Shown here: positions 14,632-22,033 of the stretch, in pieces
How positions within the stretch are numbered: position 1 is the stretch's first letter
Layout: each line of letters opens with the position of its first letter
NCBI GenBank assembly: GCA_943369755.1
Contig: CALROG020000043.1
Coordinates: 1-29,219 of the forward strand
Direction: 5' to 3'
From: CALROG01 sp943369755
GTDB taxonomy: Bacteria; Pseudomonadota; Gammaproteobacteria; Burkholderiales; Burkholderiaceae_C
Length of the DNA: 29,219 bases
Program-made: the position numbers and the translations under genes
The notes under the pieces: generated by a model
The model's database searches: none
Seen by the model: only the letters and a program-made list of their open reading frames with translations
Told to the model about the DNA's origin: nothing

Positions 14632-16017
14632 TTACGCAAAGCTGACAAGCCGTCGGGCCAGTGTGTTATGCCGCTCCAGCAGCGGCTCCAGTTCGAGTGT
14701 TGCCAGCCGCCCTTGCCGCACCACCACCCGGCCATTGACGACGGTCCAGGCCGCCGGCGCACTGGCGCACAGAAGCAGCGCCCCCACCGGGTCATGCACC
14801 GCAGCACCGGCAAACGGCATGGCGCGCAAGTCAAACAGCGCCATGTCAGCGCACATGCCGGGGGCCAGATGGCCTATGTCGCTGCGCCCCAGCACCTGGG
14901 CTCCGCCGCGTGTTGCCAGTGCCAGTGCGTCGCGCGCGGTCATCTCGGCGGGGCCGGCATCGCAGCCAAACGGTTCAAGGCTGCGGCCCACCCGTGCCAG
15001 CAGCAGCGCCTGACGCGCCTCGCTCAGCATATGCGCGCCATCATTGCTGGCGCTGCCATCCACACCCAGGCCCACGGGCACACCCGCATCCAGCATGCGG
15101 CGCACCGGCGCAATGCCCGAGGCCAGCCGCATGTTGCTGCAAGGGCAATGCGCCACACCGGTACCGGTGCGGGCGAACAGGGCAATGCCCGCCGGGTCAA
15201 GCTTCACACAGTGCGCATGCCAGACGTCGCGCCCGACCCAGCCGAGGTCTTGCGCATATTCCGCCGGCGTGCAGTTGAACTTCTCGCGGCTGTAGGCCAC
15301 GTCGTGGTCGTTCTCGGCCAGGTGGGTGTGCAGGCGCACACCGTGGGCGCGCGCCAGTCGGGCCGACTCGCGCATCAGGTCGCGGCTGACGCTGAACGGC
15401 GAACACGGGGCCACCGCCACTTGCACCATCGCCCCGTGCTCGGGCTCGTGGTAGGTCTCGATCAGGCGCTGCGTGTCGCGCAGGATGGCGTCTTCCGCTT
15501 CGACCACGCTGTCGGGCGGCAGCCCGCCCTGCGACTGGCCTACGCTCATGCTGCCGCGGGTGGCCACAAAGCGCATGCCAATGGCTTGCGCTGCCTCAAT
15601 GCTGTCGTCCAGCCGCACGCCATTGGGGTAGAGGTAGAGATGGTCGCTGCTGGTGGTGCAGCCACTGAGCAACAACTCGGCCATCGCCACCTGGGTGGAC
15701 ACCTGCACCATCTCGGGCGTAAGCCCGGCCCAGATCGGGTACAGCCCGCGCAACCACGAAAACAACTCGGCGTCCTGCACGCCCGGCACCGCCCTGGTAA
15801 GCGTCTGGTACATGTGGTGATGGGTGTTCACCAGGCCGGGGACGACCAGATGGCCGCGCGCGTCGATCACTTCGTCGGCCTGCTGCGCCAGCTCGCTGGC
15901 AGGGCCGATTTGTGCAATCAGACCATCGCGCACCAGCACTGAGGCATTGGTCAGCTCGCGCCGCGCCTCGTCCAGCGTGGCGACGCATTGCGCGTTGCGA
16001 ATCAGCAGGCTGGCCAC
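14632..16017 (-). CDS. 8-oxoguanine deaminase (amidohydrolase superfamily)
   Basis: A protein of 461 residues with a GTG start at 16017, six bases after the puuD stop, so the two are co-transcribed. It belongs to the Trz/AtzA-type metal-dependent amidohydrolases: HHH at 66-68 within GLVNTHHHMYQTL gives the HxH metal ligands, HTHLAEND at 230-237 provides His232 and Glu235, HAHC at 267-270 provides His269, and GLGVDGSASND holds Asp320. The sequence closely follows the Pseudomonas 8-oxoguanine deaminase group, which turns 8-oxoguanine into urate and ammonia. Urate is the substrate of PuuD, encoded just upstream, so the pair makes sense. Guanine deaminase or another aminohydrolase function is the main alternative. 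The C-terminus is complete. Confidence 0.88.
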   Translation of the reverse strand: MASLLIRNAQCVATLDEARRELTNASVLVRDGLIAQIGPASELAQQADEVIDARGHLVVPGLVNTHHHMYQTLTRAVPGVQDAELFSWLRGLYPIWAGLTPEMVQVSTQVAMAELLLSGCTTSSDHLYLYPNGVRLDDSIEAAQAIGMRFVATRGSMSVGQSQGGLPPDSVVEAEDAILRDTQRLIETYHEPEHGAMVQVAVAPCSPFSVSRDLMRESARLARAHGVRLHTHLAENDHDVAYSREKFNCTPAEYAQDLGWVGRDVWHAHCVKLDPAGIALFARTGTGVAHCPCSNMRLASGIAPVRRMLDAGVPVGLGVDGSASNDGAHMLSEARQALLLARVGRSLEPFGCDAGPAEMTARDALALATRGGAQVLGRSDIGHLAPGMCADMALFDLRAMPFAGAAVHDPVGALLLCASAPAAWTVVNGRVVVRQGRLATLELEPLLERHNTLARRLVSFA

Positions 16018-16023
16018 AGCAGC

Positions 16024-17247
16024 TCAGGGGGTCTTGGCACCGGCCTTGAACCAGTCGCCCAGCAGCGCGCGTTCGGCGTCGGTGATGCCGGTGCTGTTGT
16101 TCATGGGCATCAGCTTCATGACAACTGCTTGGTGGTAAACCAGCTGCGCGTGCTGTTTGAGCGCCTCGGGCGAGTCGAGCCGCACGTTCTTCATCTGCAC
16201 CTGCGCGCCGTGGCACATGGCGCAACGCTGCTCAATGACTTTTTGCACTGCCGCATAGTCAATTTGGGCTGCAGCCCCGGTACTTGCTGCGCCAGCCGCT
16301 ACAGAAGTTGTAGCAACCGGAACCGGGCGCAGCCACGCGATGGTGGCAACAATCACGGCCATCCCGACCAGGGCATAAGGCAGCGGATTGCCGTTGCGGC
16401 CAAGTTTGAAGCCGTGACGCATGACAAAAAACTGGCGAATGGCGGCCCCGGCAAACATCATCAGTATCAGCACCAGCCAGTTCTGCGGGTGGCTGTAGGT
16501 AAAGCTGTAGTGGTTGCTCAGCATCGCAAACAGCACCGGCAAGGTGAAGTAGGTGTTGTGCACACTGCGCTGCTTGCCACGCTGGCCATGGATCGGGTCG
16601 ACCGGCTGCCCGGCCTTGATGGCGGCAATCACCGTCTTTTGGCCCGGAATGATCCAGAAGAACACGTTGGCGCTCATGGACGTGGCAATCATCGCGCCGA
16701 CCAGCAGGAACGCGGCGCGCCCGGCAAACCAGTGGCAGGCCAGCCAGGACGCCAGGCACACCAGCAGCAGAACCAGCACGCCCACAATGGCGTCGCCGTT
16801 TTTCCGTTGCCCGAAAAACTGGCAGATGGCGTCGTACAGCATCCAGAACACCACCAGGAACGCCAGCGCCACACTGATCGCCGCGCCGGGTGACCAGCTC
16901 ATCAGCGACTTGTCGATCAGGTAAGTGCTGGCATTCCAGATGTAGGACACCGTGAACAGTGCAATGCCACTGAGCCAGGTGGAATAACTCTCCCAGTAAA
17001 ACCAGTGCAGGTGCTCGGGCAGCTTGGGCGGGGACACCGCAAACTTGACCGGGTGGTAGAAGCCGCCGCCATGCACGGCCCACAACTCGCCGCTGACACC
17101 CTGCTTCTTCAGGTCGTCATCAACCGGGGGCGTGAGGCTGCTGTCCAGGAAGACGAAGTAAAACGAAGAACCGATCCAGGCGATGGCGGTAATAACGTGG
17201 ACCCACCGCAGCAGCAGGTTGGCCCAATCGAGGAGGTAGCTTTCCAT
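16024..17247 (-). CDS. puuD: Urate hydroxylase PuuD, membrane-bound, cytochrome c domain
   Basis: A protein of 407 residues. About eight hydrophobic segments in the first 310 residues match the urate hydroxylase N-terminal family (formerly DUF989): LLLRWVHVITAIAWIGSSFY, SPPKLPEHLHWFYWESYSTW, and SVHNTYFTLPVLFAMLSNHY. After a linker rich in Ala, Ser and Val comes a cytochrome c domain with the haem-binding CAMCH at 342-346 and a KLMPMNN loop at 378-384 supplying the Met ligand. PuuD oxidises urate to 5-hydroxyisourate and passes electrons to the haem. A soluble uricase or HpxO is absent from the window, so this is the urate-oxidising step here. Its 137-bp upstream region holds one of the three shared 16-bp palindromes. 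It heads the puuD, 8-oxoguanine deaminase, LivK-like transcript. Confidence 0.95.
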   Translation of the reverse strand: MESYLLDWANLLLRWVHVITAIAWIGSSFYFVFLDSSLTPPVDDDLKKQGVSGELWAVHGGGFYHPVKFAVSPPKLPEHLHWFYWESYSTWLSGIALFTVSYIWNASTYLIDKSLMSWSPGAAISVALAFLVVFWMLYDAICQFFGQRKNGDAIVGVLVLLLVCLASWLACHWFAGRAAFLLVGAMIATSMSANVFFWIIPGQKTVIAAIKAGQPVDPIHGQRGKQRSVHNTYFTLPVLFAMLSNHYSFTYSHPQNWLVLILMMFAGAAIRQFFVMRHGFKLGRNGNPLPYALVGMAVIVATIAWLRPVPVATTSVAAGAASTGAAAQIDYAAVQKVIEQRCAMCHGAQVQMKNVRLDSPEALKQHAQLVYHQAVVMKLMPMNNSTGITDAERALLGDWFKAGAKTP

Positions 17248-17343
17248 GGCGTTCTCAGTCTTTCAGACCTGCTCACCACTGCGGGCGCTCTGAGCAGAGT
17301 TTTGGTCGCGAACAAATAGCTGCTCCGCTGCGACCTGTGAACC

Positions 17344-17359
17344 GAAGTGTATACAGTTT
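17344..17359. promoter_or_regulatory. Candidate GntR operator upstream of puuD
   Basis: GAAGTGTATACAGTTT, a 16-bp near-palindrome centred on GTGTATACA, lies 97 bases before the puuD start in the only gap between xdhC and puuD. It shares the GTGTATACA core and a TTT flank with the sites at 18589 and 25789. Confidence 0.7.
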
Positions 17360-17384
17360 GAAACTTTCATGCGAGACCCAATGT

Positions 17385-18200
17385 TCAGCCGTTCCCGGCC
17401 CACTGCGCTTGCAACAACTGTGCCGCGGCACTCACCGCGATCACTTCCGGCTGTTTTCCGGCAATCCCGGGCAGGCCAATCGGGCAGGTGACGCGGGCCA
17501 GATCTTCAGCCGCAAAGCCCCGCGCCTCCAGCCGGTGGCGAAACACCGCCCATTTGCTTTTGCTGCCAATCAGGCCCACAAAAGGCAGGTCGTCAAGCGC
17601 ACGCAGCCGGGTCAGGCACGCAGCCACCACGTCCAGGTCTTCTGCGTGGCTGAAGCTCATGATCAACACCCTTGAGCCTGGCACCAACTCGGCCACGGCG
17701 GCCTGCACCGGGTCAGAATGCTCGCAGCTCACATTGAGAGGCAGTTCGCCGGGGAAGATCTCGTCACGGCTGTCAATCCAGCGCACGGCAAACGGCAGCG
17801 TGCCCAGAACATTCACCAACGCCTTGCCCACATGGCCGCCGCCAAACAGCGCGACCGGTGCGGCCTCTGCGCCCAGCCGCAAACCAAGGGTTGGCAAATC
17901 GGCCGCGGCAAGCGGCTCAAACTTCAAATGCACCACGCCACCACAGCATTGGCCAAGGCTTGGCCCCAAGGGGTAGCGCCGCAACACAGTCGCGCCACCG
18001 CGCAGCAGTGCGCGCGCTTCGTCGATGGCCTGAAACTCAAGCCGGCCGCCGCCAATGGTGTTGATCACCTCAGCAGGGGTCACGGCCATCCAGGCACCGG
18101 GCTCGCGCGGGCCGGATCCCTGCACGCTGTCCACGCTCACCAGCACAGCGGGGCCGCGGGCCACGGCGTCCAGCAGCCGCTGCAAGTGCCCAACGCTCAT
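17385..18200 (-). CDS. xdhC: XdhC, xanthine dehydrogenase maturation factor
   Basis: A protein of 271 residues. XdhC binds molybdenum cofactor, helps make its sulfurated form and inserts it into xanthine dehydrogenase. Family marks: SVDSVQGSGPREPGAWMAV at 23-40, TIGGGRLE, GQCCGG with the conserved Cys pair at 85-86, a Rossmann-type loop FGGGHVGKAL at 119-128, and VGLIGSKSK in the C-terminal half. The catalytic xdhA and xdhB genes are not in the window, which leaves the partner to be found elsewhere. Its ATG overlaps the uraH stop by four bases (ATGA at 18197-18200 read on the minus strand), so translation is coupled to uraH. Confidence 0.93.
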   Translation of the reverse strand: MSVGHLQRLLDAVARGPAVLVSVDSVQGSGPREPGAWMAVTPAEVINTIGGGRLEFQAIDEARALLRGGATVLRRYPLGPSLGQCCGGVVHLKFEPLAAADLPTLGLRLGAEAAPVALFGGGHVGKALVNVLGTLPFAVRWIDSRDEIFPGELPLNVSCEHSDPVQAAVAELVPGSRVLIMSFSHAEDLDVVAACLTRLRALDDLPFVGLIGSKSKWAVFRHRLEARGFAAEDLARVTCPIGLPGIAGKQPEVIAVSAAAQLLQAQWAGNG

Positions 18201-18550
18201 GAACCGCGATAGGTGCTGTAAGTCCAGGGCGTGCAGACCAGCGGCACGTGGTAATGCTGGTCCACATGCGCCACGCCGAAGTCAAGGCTTACCTGGTTCA
18301 AAAAAGGCGGCTCGGGCAACTGCACGCCTTTGCCCCGAAAGTACGCCGCCACATCAAACACCAGCCGGTAAGTGCCTTGTTTCAGGCTGGCGTTGTCATA
18401 CAGCGGGCCGTCCGGGTTGCGCCCATCGGCGTTGAGTGCAAACCGGCGCACCAGGGTGGCGCGCTCGCCCTCGGTGGTGTACAGCGCTACCGTCATGCCG
18501 GCGGCAGGGCAGCCGTGGGCGGTGTCCAGGACATGTGTGCTCAGGCCCAT
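18197..18550 (-). CDS. uraH: 5-hydroxyisourate hydrolase
   Basis: A protein of 117 residues, exactly the usual size. The ATG at 18550 follows GAAGGAG at the right spacing; the frame is open further upstream from a TTG, but that would cross towards the operator. All signature parts are present: LSTHVLDTA with His6, NADGR with Arg44, DQHYHVPL with His99 and His101, and the C-terminal YRGS at 114-117. It hydrolyses 5-hydroxyisourate from PuuD to OHCU, the UraD substrate. It is the first gene of the uraH-xdhC transcript and is divergent from the GntR regulator, with the 16-bp palindrome between the two. It is the canonical counterpart of the degenerate protein at 5367. Confidence 0.96.
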   Translation of the reverse strand: MGLSTHVLDTAHGCPAAGMTVALYTTEGERATLVRRFALNADGRNPDGPLYDNASLKQGTYRLVFDVAAYFRGKGVQLPEPPFLNQVSLDFGVAHVDQHYHVPLVCTPWTYSTYRGS

Positions 18551-18588
18551 AGAGGCTCCTTCGGTTTTCGGGTTCAACTTAGTTCACA

Positions 18589-18604
18589 AAAGTGTATACA
18601 CTTT
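18589..18604. promoter_or_regulatory. Perfect 16-bp palindrome, candidate GntR operator (uraH/gntR)
   Basis: AAAGTGTATACACTTT is a perfect inverted repeat in the 71-bp spacer between the divergent uraH (18550) and GntR (18622) starts. A GntR/FCD dimer would typically bind such a site, giving autoregulation and control of uraH-xdhC. Confidence 0.78.
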
Positions 18605-18621
18605 CTGGATTTACGTCTATC

Positions 18622-19296
18622 ATGCGCCGCATGGAAGCGTCCACCACTCACGTCATTGTCGACTCCCTGACCCGCGCCATCGTCGAGCACAAGCTGCAAC
18701 CCGGCACCAAACTGGCCGAGCAAAAGCTGGCCGACCACTTTGGTGTGTCGCGCACGCTGGTGCGCCAGGCCCTGTTCCAGCTGGCGCAGAACCGGCTGAT
18801 CACGCTCGAGCCGGCACGCGGGGCCTTTGTTGCAGCACCCACCGTGGAAGAGGCGCGCCAGGTTTTTCAGGTGCGCCGCATGCTCGAATGCGAAATGACG
18901 CGCGAGTTTGTGCGCACCGTCACGCCGGCAAAAATCAAGGCCCTCAAGGACCATATTGCCCAGGAAAAAGCCGCCCTGGACAACCCCGACACCGCCGCCC
19001 GGGTTGAGTTGCTGGGCGACTTCCATGTGCGCATGGCCGAGCTGACAGGCAACGATGTGCTGGCGCAGATGCTGCGGGACCTGGTCTCGCGCAGCTCGCT
19101 GATCTCACTGATGTACCAGCGCGCCGGTGCCGCCCGCCACTCCCAGGAAGAACACACCCAGTTGGTGAAGGCCCTGGCCGCAGGCGACGAAAAACGCGCC
19201 GTGAAACTCATGGACGAACATTTGCAGCATGTGGAACAAAGCCTGGCCTTTGACCGCCCCGTGCCAACCCACGACATCGCCCTGGCCCTGGCCTGA
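18622..19296 (+). CDS. GntR-family (FCD) transcriptional regulator of purine genes
   Basis: A protein of 224 residues. The ATG at 18622 is chosen; a GTG at 18592 would lie inside the palindromic operator, and a second ATG at 18631 is also possible. Residues about 10-72 form the GntR winged helix: IVEHKLQPGTKLAEQKLADHFGVSRT (split here as LQPGTKLAEQKLA and FGVSRTLVRQAL). Residues 75-210 form the FCD ligand-binding domain, with FHVRMAEL, EEHTQLVKAL and MDEHLQHV giving the usual metal-binding Asp/His set. It is the first gene of a + strand run: puuE begins eight bases after its stop. The effector is probably a purine breakdown product such as urate, allantoin or allantoate; this is inference from position. 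Confidence 0.93.
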   Translation: MRRMEASTTHVIVDSLTRAIVEHKLQPGTKLAEQKLADHFGVSRTLVRQALFQLAQNRLITLEPARGAFVAAPTVEEARQVFQVRRMLECEMTREFVRTVTPAKIKALKDHIAQEKAALDNPDTAARVELLGDFHVRMAELTGNDVLAQMLRDLVSRSSLISLMYQRAGAARHSQEEHTQLVKALAAGDEKRAVKLMDEHLQHVEQSLAFDRPVPTHDIALALA

Positions 19297-19304
19297 ACCT
19301 GAAC

Positions 19305-20249
19305 ATGAACTACGACACCACCCAGCCCTACCCGCGCGACCTCAAAGGCTACGGTCCGAACCCGCCCCATCCCCAGTGGCCGGGCAAAGCCCGCGTCGCC
19401 GTGCAGTTTGTCCTGAACTACGAAGAAGGCGGCGAAAACAACGTGCTGCACGGAGACGCCGCGTCAGAGACTTTTTTGTCCGAGATGGTGACCGCGCAGG
19501 CCTATGAAAACCGCCACAGCACGATGGAGTCGATGTACGAATATGGCTCGCGCGCCGGCATCTGGCGCGTGCTGCGCGAGTTTGAAAAACGCAAACTGCC
19601 ACTCACCGTGTTTGGTGTCTCCATGGCGCTGGAGCGTTACCCCGAGCTGGTGCCCGCTTTCATGGAACTGGGCCACGAAATCGCCTGCCACGGCTTCAAA
19701 TGGATCCACTACCAGAACCTGCCCGAGGCAACCGAGCGCAAACACATGGTGTTGGCCACCCACATCCTGAAAGACCTGACCAAGGGCCAGTGGCCGCTGG
19801 GCTGGTATACCGGGCGCGACAGCCCCAACACCCGCCGCCTGGTGGTAGAGCACGGCGGGTACGAGTACGACAGCGACTACTACGGCGACGACCTCCCGTT
19901 CTGGATGAAGATACAAAAAACCGACGGTTCGGTAGTGCCGCACCTGGTGGTGCCCTATTCACTGGACTGCAACGACATGCGCTTTGTGCAAGCCCAGGGC
20001 TTCAACACCGGCGAACACTTTTTTACCTACCTGCGCGACAGCTTTGACGCGCTGTACGCCGAGGGCGAAGACGCGCCAAAGATGATGAGCATTGGCATGC
20101 ACTGCCGCTTGCTGGGCAAGCCAGGGCGGATTGGCTCACTGCAACGCTTTCTGGACCACATTGAAAAGCACGACCGGGTCTGGGTCTGCCGCCGAATTGA
20201 CATTGCGCGGCACTGGAAGCAGACCCACCCCTACCAGGACCGTACATGA
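19305..20249 (+). CDS. puuE: Allantoinase PuuE
   Basis: A protein of 314 residues of the polysaccharide-deacetylase (NodB) fold, the metal-independent type of allantoinase that hydrolyses allantoin to allantoate. Family marks: FVLNYEEGGENNV at 35-47, MYEYGSRAGIWRVL at 77-90, ELGHEIACHGFKWI at 121-134, GWYTGRDSPNTRRLV and MMSIGMHCRLLGKPGR near the end. It differs from the zinc amidohydrolase AllB found in enterobacteria. It follows the GntR gene by eight bases, and its stop overlaps the next start (ATGA, 20246-20249), so translation is coupled to the UraD-AllC fusion. Confidence 0.96.
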   Translation: MNYDTTQPYPRDLKGYGPNPPHPQWPGKARVAVQFVLNYEEGGENNVLHGDAASETFLSEMVTAQAYENRHSTMESMYEYGSRAGIWRVLREFEKRKLPLTVFGVSMALERYPELVPAFMELGHEIACHGFKWIHYQNLPEATERKHMVLATHILKDLTKGQWPLGWYTGRDSPNTRRLVVEHGGYEYDSDYYGDDLPFWMKIQKTDGSVVPHLVVPYSLDCNDMRFVQAQGFNTGEHFFTYLRDSFDALYAEGEDAPKMMSIGMHCRLLGKPGRIGSLQRFLDHIEKHDRVWVCRRIDIARHWKQTHPYQDRT

Positions 20250-22033
20250 CCCTGACATTGCAACAACTCAACACCGCGTCAACGGCCCAGGCCGCGCAAT
20301 GGCTGGACGGCTTGTATGAGCATTCGCCCTGGATTGCCCTGGCCGCGCTGGCACAGCGGCCGTTTCTGTCGGTGCCGCAGCTGCAGCACGCCATGGCGCT
20401 GATCGTGCGCGAAGCCGGGCGCGAGAAGCAGCTCGGGCTGATCCGCGCGCACCCCGAACTGGCGGGCAAGGCCATGGTCAGCAATGCGCTGACGGCGGAG
20501 TCCAGCCACGAGCAAAGCAAGGCTGGTCTGACCCAGTGCACGCCGGAAGAATTTGCCCGCATCCAGCAACTCAACAACGACTACAACACCAAGTTCGGCT
20601 TTCCGTTCATCCTGGCGGTACGCGGGCCGCGTGGTACCGGGTTGACCAAACAACAAATCATCGACACCTTTGCGCGCCGCCTGGACAACCACCCCGACTT
20701 TGAACTCGACGAGGCGCTGCGCAATATTCACCGCATTGTGGAGATCCGCCTGGCGGACAAGTTTGGCATTGAGCCCGTGCAGGGCAACCAGGTCTGGGAC
20801 TGGCACGAAGCCCTGGCCCAGCACAGCGACCCTGGCTTTGCCGAAAAAGGCCAGCTCACCGTGACCTACCTCACCGAGGCGCACCGGGCCTGCGCCCAGC
20901 GCATTTCGCAGGGCATGCGCGACTGCGGCTTTGACACAGTGGGCATCGATGCCGTGGGCAATGTGGTTGGCACCTACAAGGCCGCGGCCTCGGTGAACGC
21001 CGGGCCAGCAAAAACCCTGATGACCGGCAGCCACTACGACACGGTGCGCAACGGCGGCAAGTACGACGGGCGCCTGGGCATCTTCACGCCCATGGCCTGC
21101 GTGCAGGCGCTGCACCGGGCTGGCAGGCGTTTACCGTTTGACTTTGAGGTGATTGCCTTTGCCGAAGAAGAAGGCCAACGCTACAAAGCCACCTTTCTGG
21201 GCTCTGGCGCACTCATCGGCCAGTTCAACCCGGCCTGGCTGGAGCAAAAAGACGCAGATGGCATTTCCATGCGCGAGGCCATGCAGCACGCCGGCCTATG
21301 CGTGGACGACATTCCAAAGCTGCAACGCAACCCAGCCGACTACCTGGGCTTTGTTGAAGTGCACATTGAACAGGGCCCGGTGCTCAACGAGATCGACCTG
21401 CCTTTGGGCATCGTCACCTCCATCAACGGCGGCGTGCGCTACCTGTGTGAAGTGATTGGCATGGCCAGCCATGCGGGCACCACGCCAATGAACCGGCGCC
21501 GCGACGCCGCGTCGGCCGTGGCCGAGCTGGCGATGTACATCGAGCAGCGCGCGGGCCGCGACGGCGATTCGGTGGGCACCATCGGCATCTGGAACGTGCC
21601 CGGCGGCTCCACCAATGTGGTGCCGGGGCGCTGCCAGTTCACGCTGGACCTGCGCGCCCCCAACGATCCCCAACGCGACGCCATGGTGACCGACGTGCTG
21701 GCCGAGCTGAGCAACATTTGCCAGCGCCGGGGCTTGCGCCACACGGTCGAGCAGACCATGCGCGCCGCCGCTGCGCCCAGCGCACCGGCCTGGCAGCAGC
21801 GCTGGGAGCGCGCGGTTGAGGCCCTTGGCGTGCCGCTGTACCGCATGCCCAGCGGAGCCGGCCATGACGCCATGAAACTGCACGAGGTGATGCCCCAGGC
21901 CATGCTGTTCGTGCGCGGCCAGAACGCCGGCGTCAGCCACAACCCGCTGGAGTCCACCACCAGCCACGACATGCAACTGGCTGTCGAAGCCTTTCAACGG
22001 CTGCTGGACAACCTGGCAGGCGAACTCGAATGA
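20246..22033 (+). CDS. Fusion: OHCU decarboxylase (UraD) + allantoate amidohydrolase (AllC)
   Basis: A protein of 595 residues with two enzymes. Residues 1-170 are UraD: HSPWIALAAL, HPELAGKAM with His69, SSHEQ with Glu89, and FGFPFILAV at 117-125. Residues about 185-592 are a zinc-dependent M20-type amidohydrolase of the AllC/hydantoinase-carbamoylase group: TGSHYDTVRNGGKYDG with His263, Asp265 and Asp274, AFAEEEG with Glu307-309, EVHIEQGPVL, and AGVSHNPLE close to the end. The first half makes allantoin and the second uses allantoate; PuuE, encoded just upstream and overlapping by four bases, does the step between. No stop or frameshift separates the two parts, and each has full length. The fusion may channel intermediates or fix the enzyme ratio. 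Confidence 0.95.
   Translation: MTLTLQQLNTASTAQAAQWLDGLYEHSPWIALAALAQRPFLSVPQLQHAMALIVREAGREKQLGLIRAHPELAGKAMVSNALTAESSHEQSKAGLTQCTPEEFARIQQLNNDYNTKFGFPFILAVRGPRGTGLTKQQIIDTFARRLDNHPDFELDEALRNIHRIVEIRLADKFGIEPVQGNQVWDWHEALAQHSDPGFAEKGQLTVTYLTEAHRACAQRISQGMRDCGFDTVGIDAVGNVVGTYKAAASVNAGPAKTLMTGSHYDTVRNGGKYDGRLGIFTPMACVQALHRAGRRLPFDFEVIAFAEEEGQRYKATFLGSGALIGQFNPAWLEQKDADGISMREAMQHAGLCVDDIPKLQRNPADYLGFVEVHIEQGPVLNEIDLPLGIVTSINGGVRYLCEVIGMASHAGTTPMNRRRDAASAVAELAMYIEQRAGRDGDSVGTIGIWNVPGGSTNVVPGRCQFTLDLRAPNDPQRDAMVTDVLAELSNICQRRGLRHTVEQTMRAAAAPSAPAWQQRWERAVEALGVPLYRMPSGAGHDAMKLHEVMPQAMLFVRGQNAGVSHNPLESTTSHDMQLAVEAFQRLLDNLAGELE

Noticed and set aside
18592..18621. An upstream GTG start for the GntR regulator
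   Set aside because: The GTG is part of the perfect 16-bp palindrome; the ATG at 18622 gives the normal start of the family.
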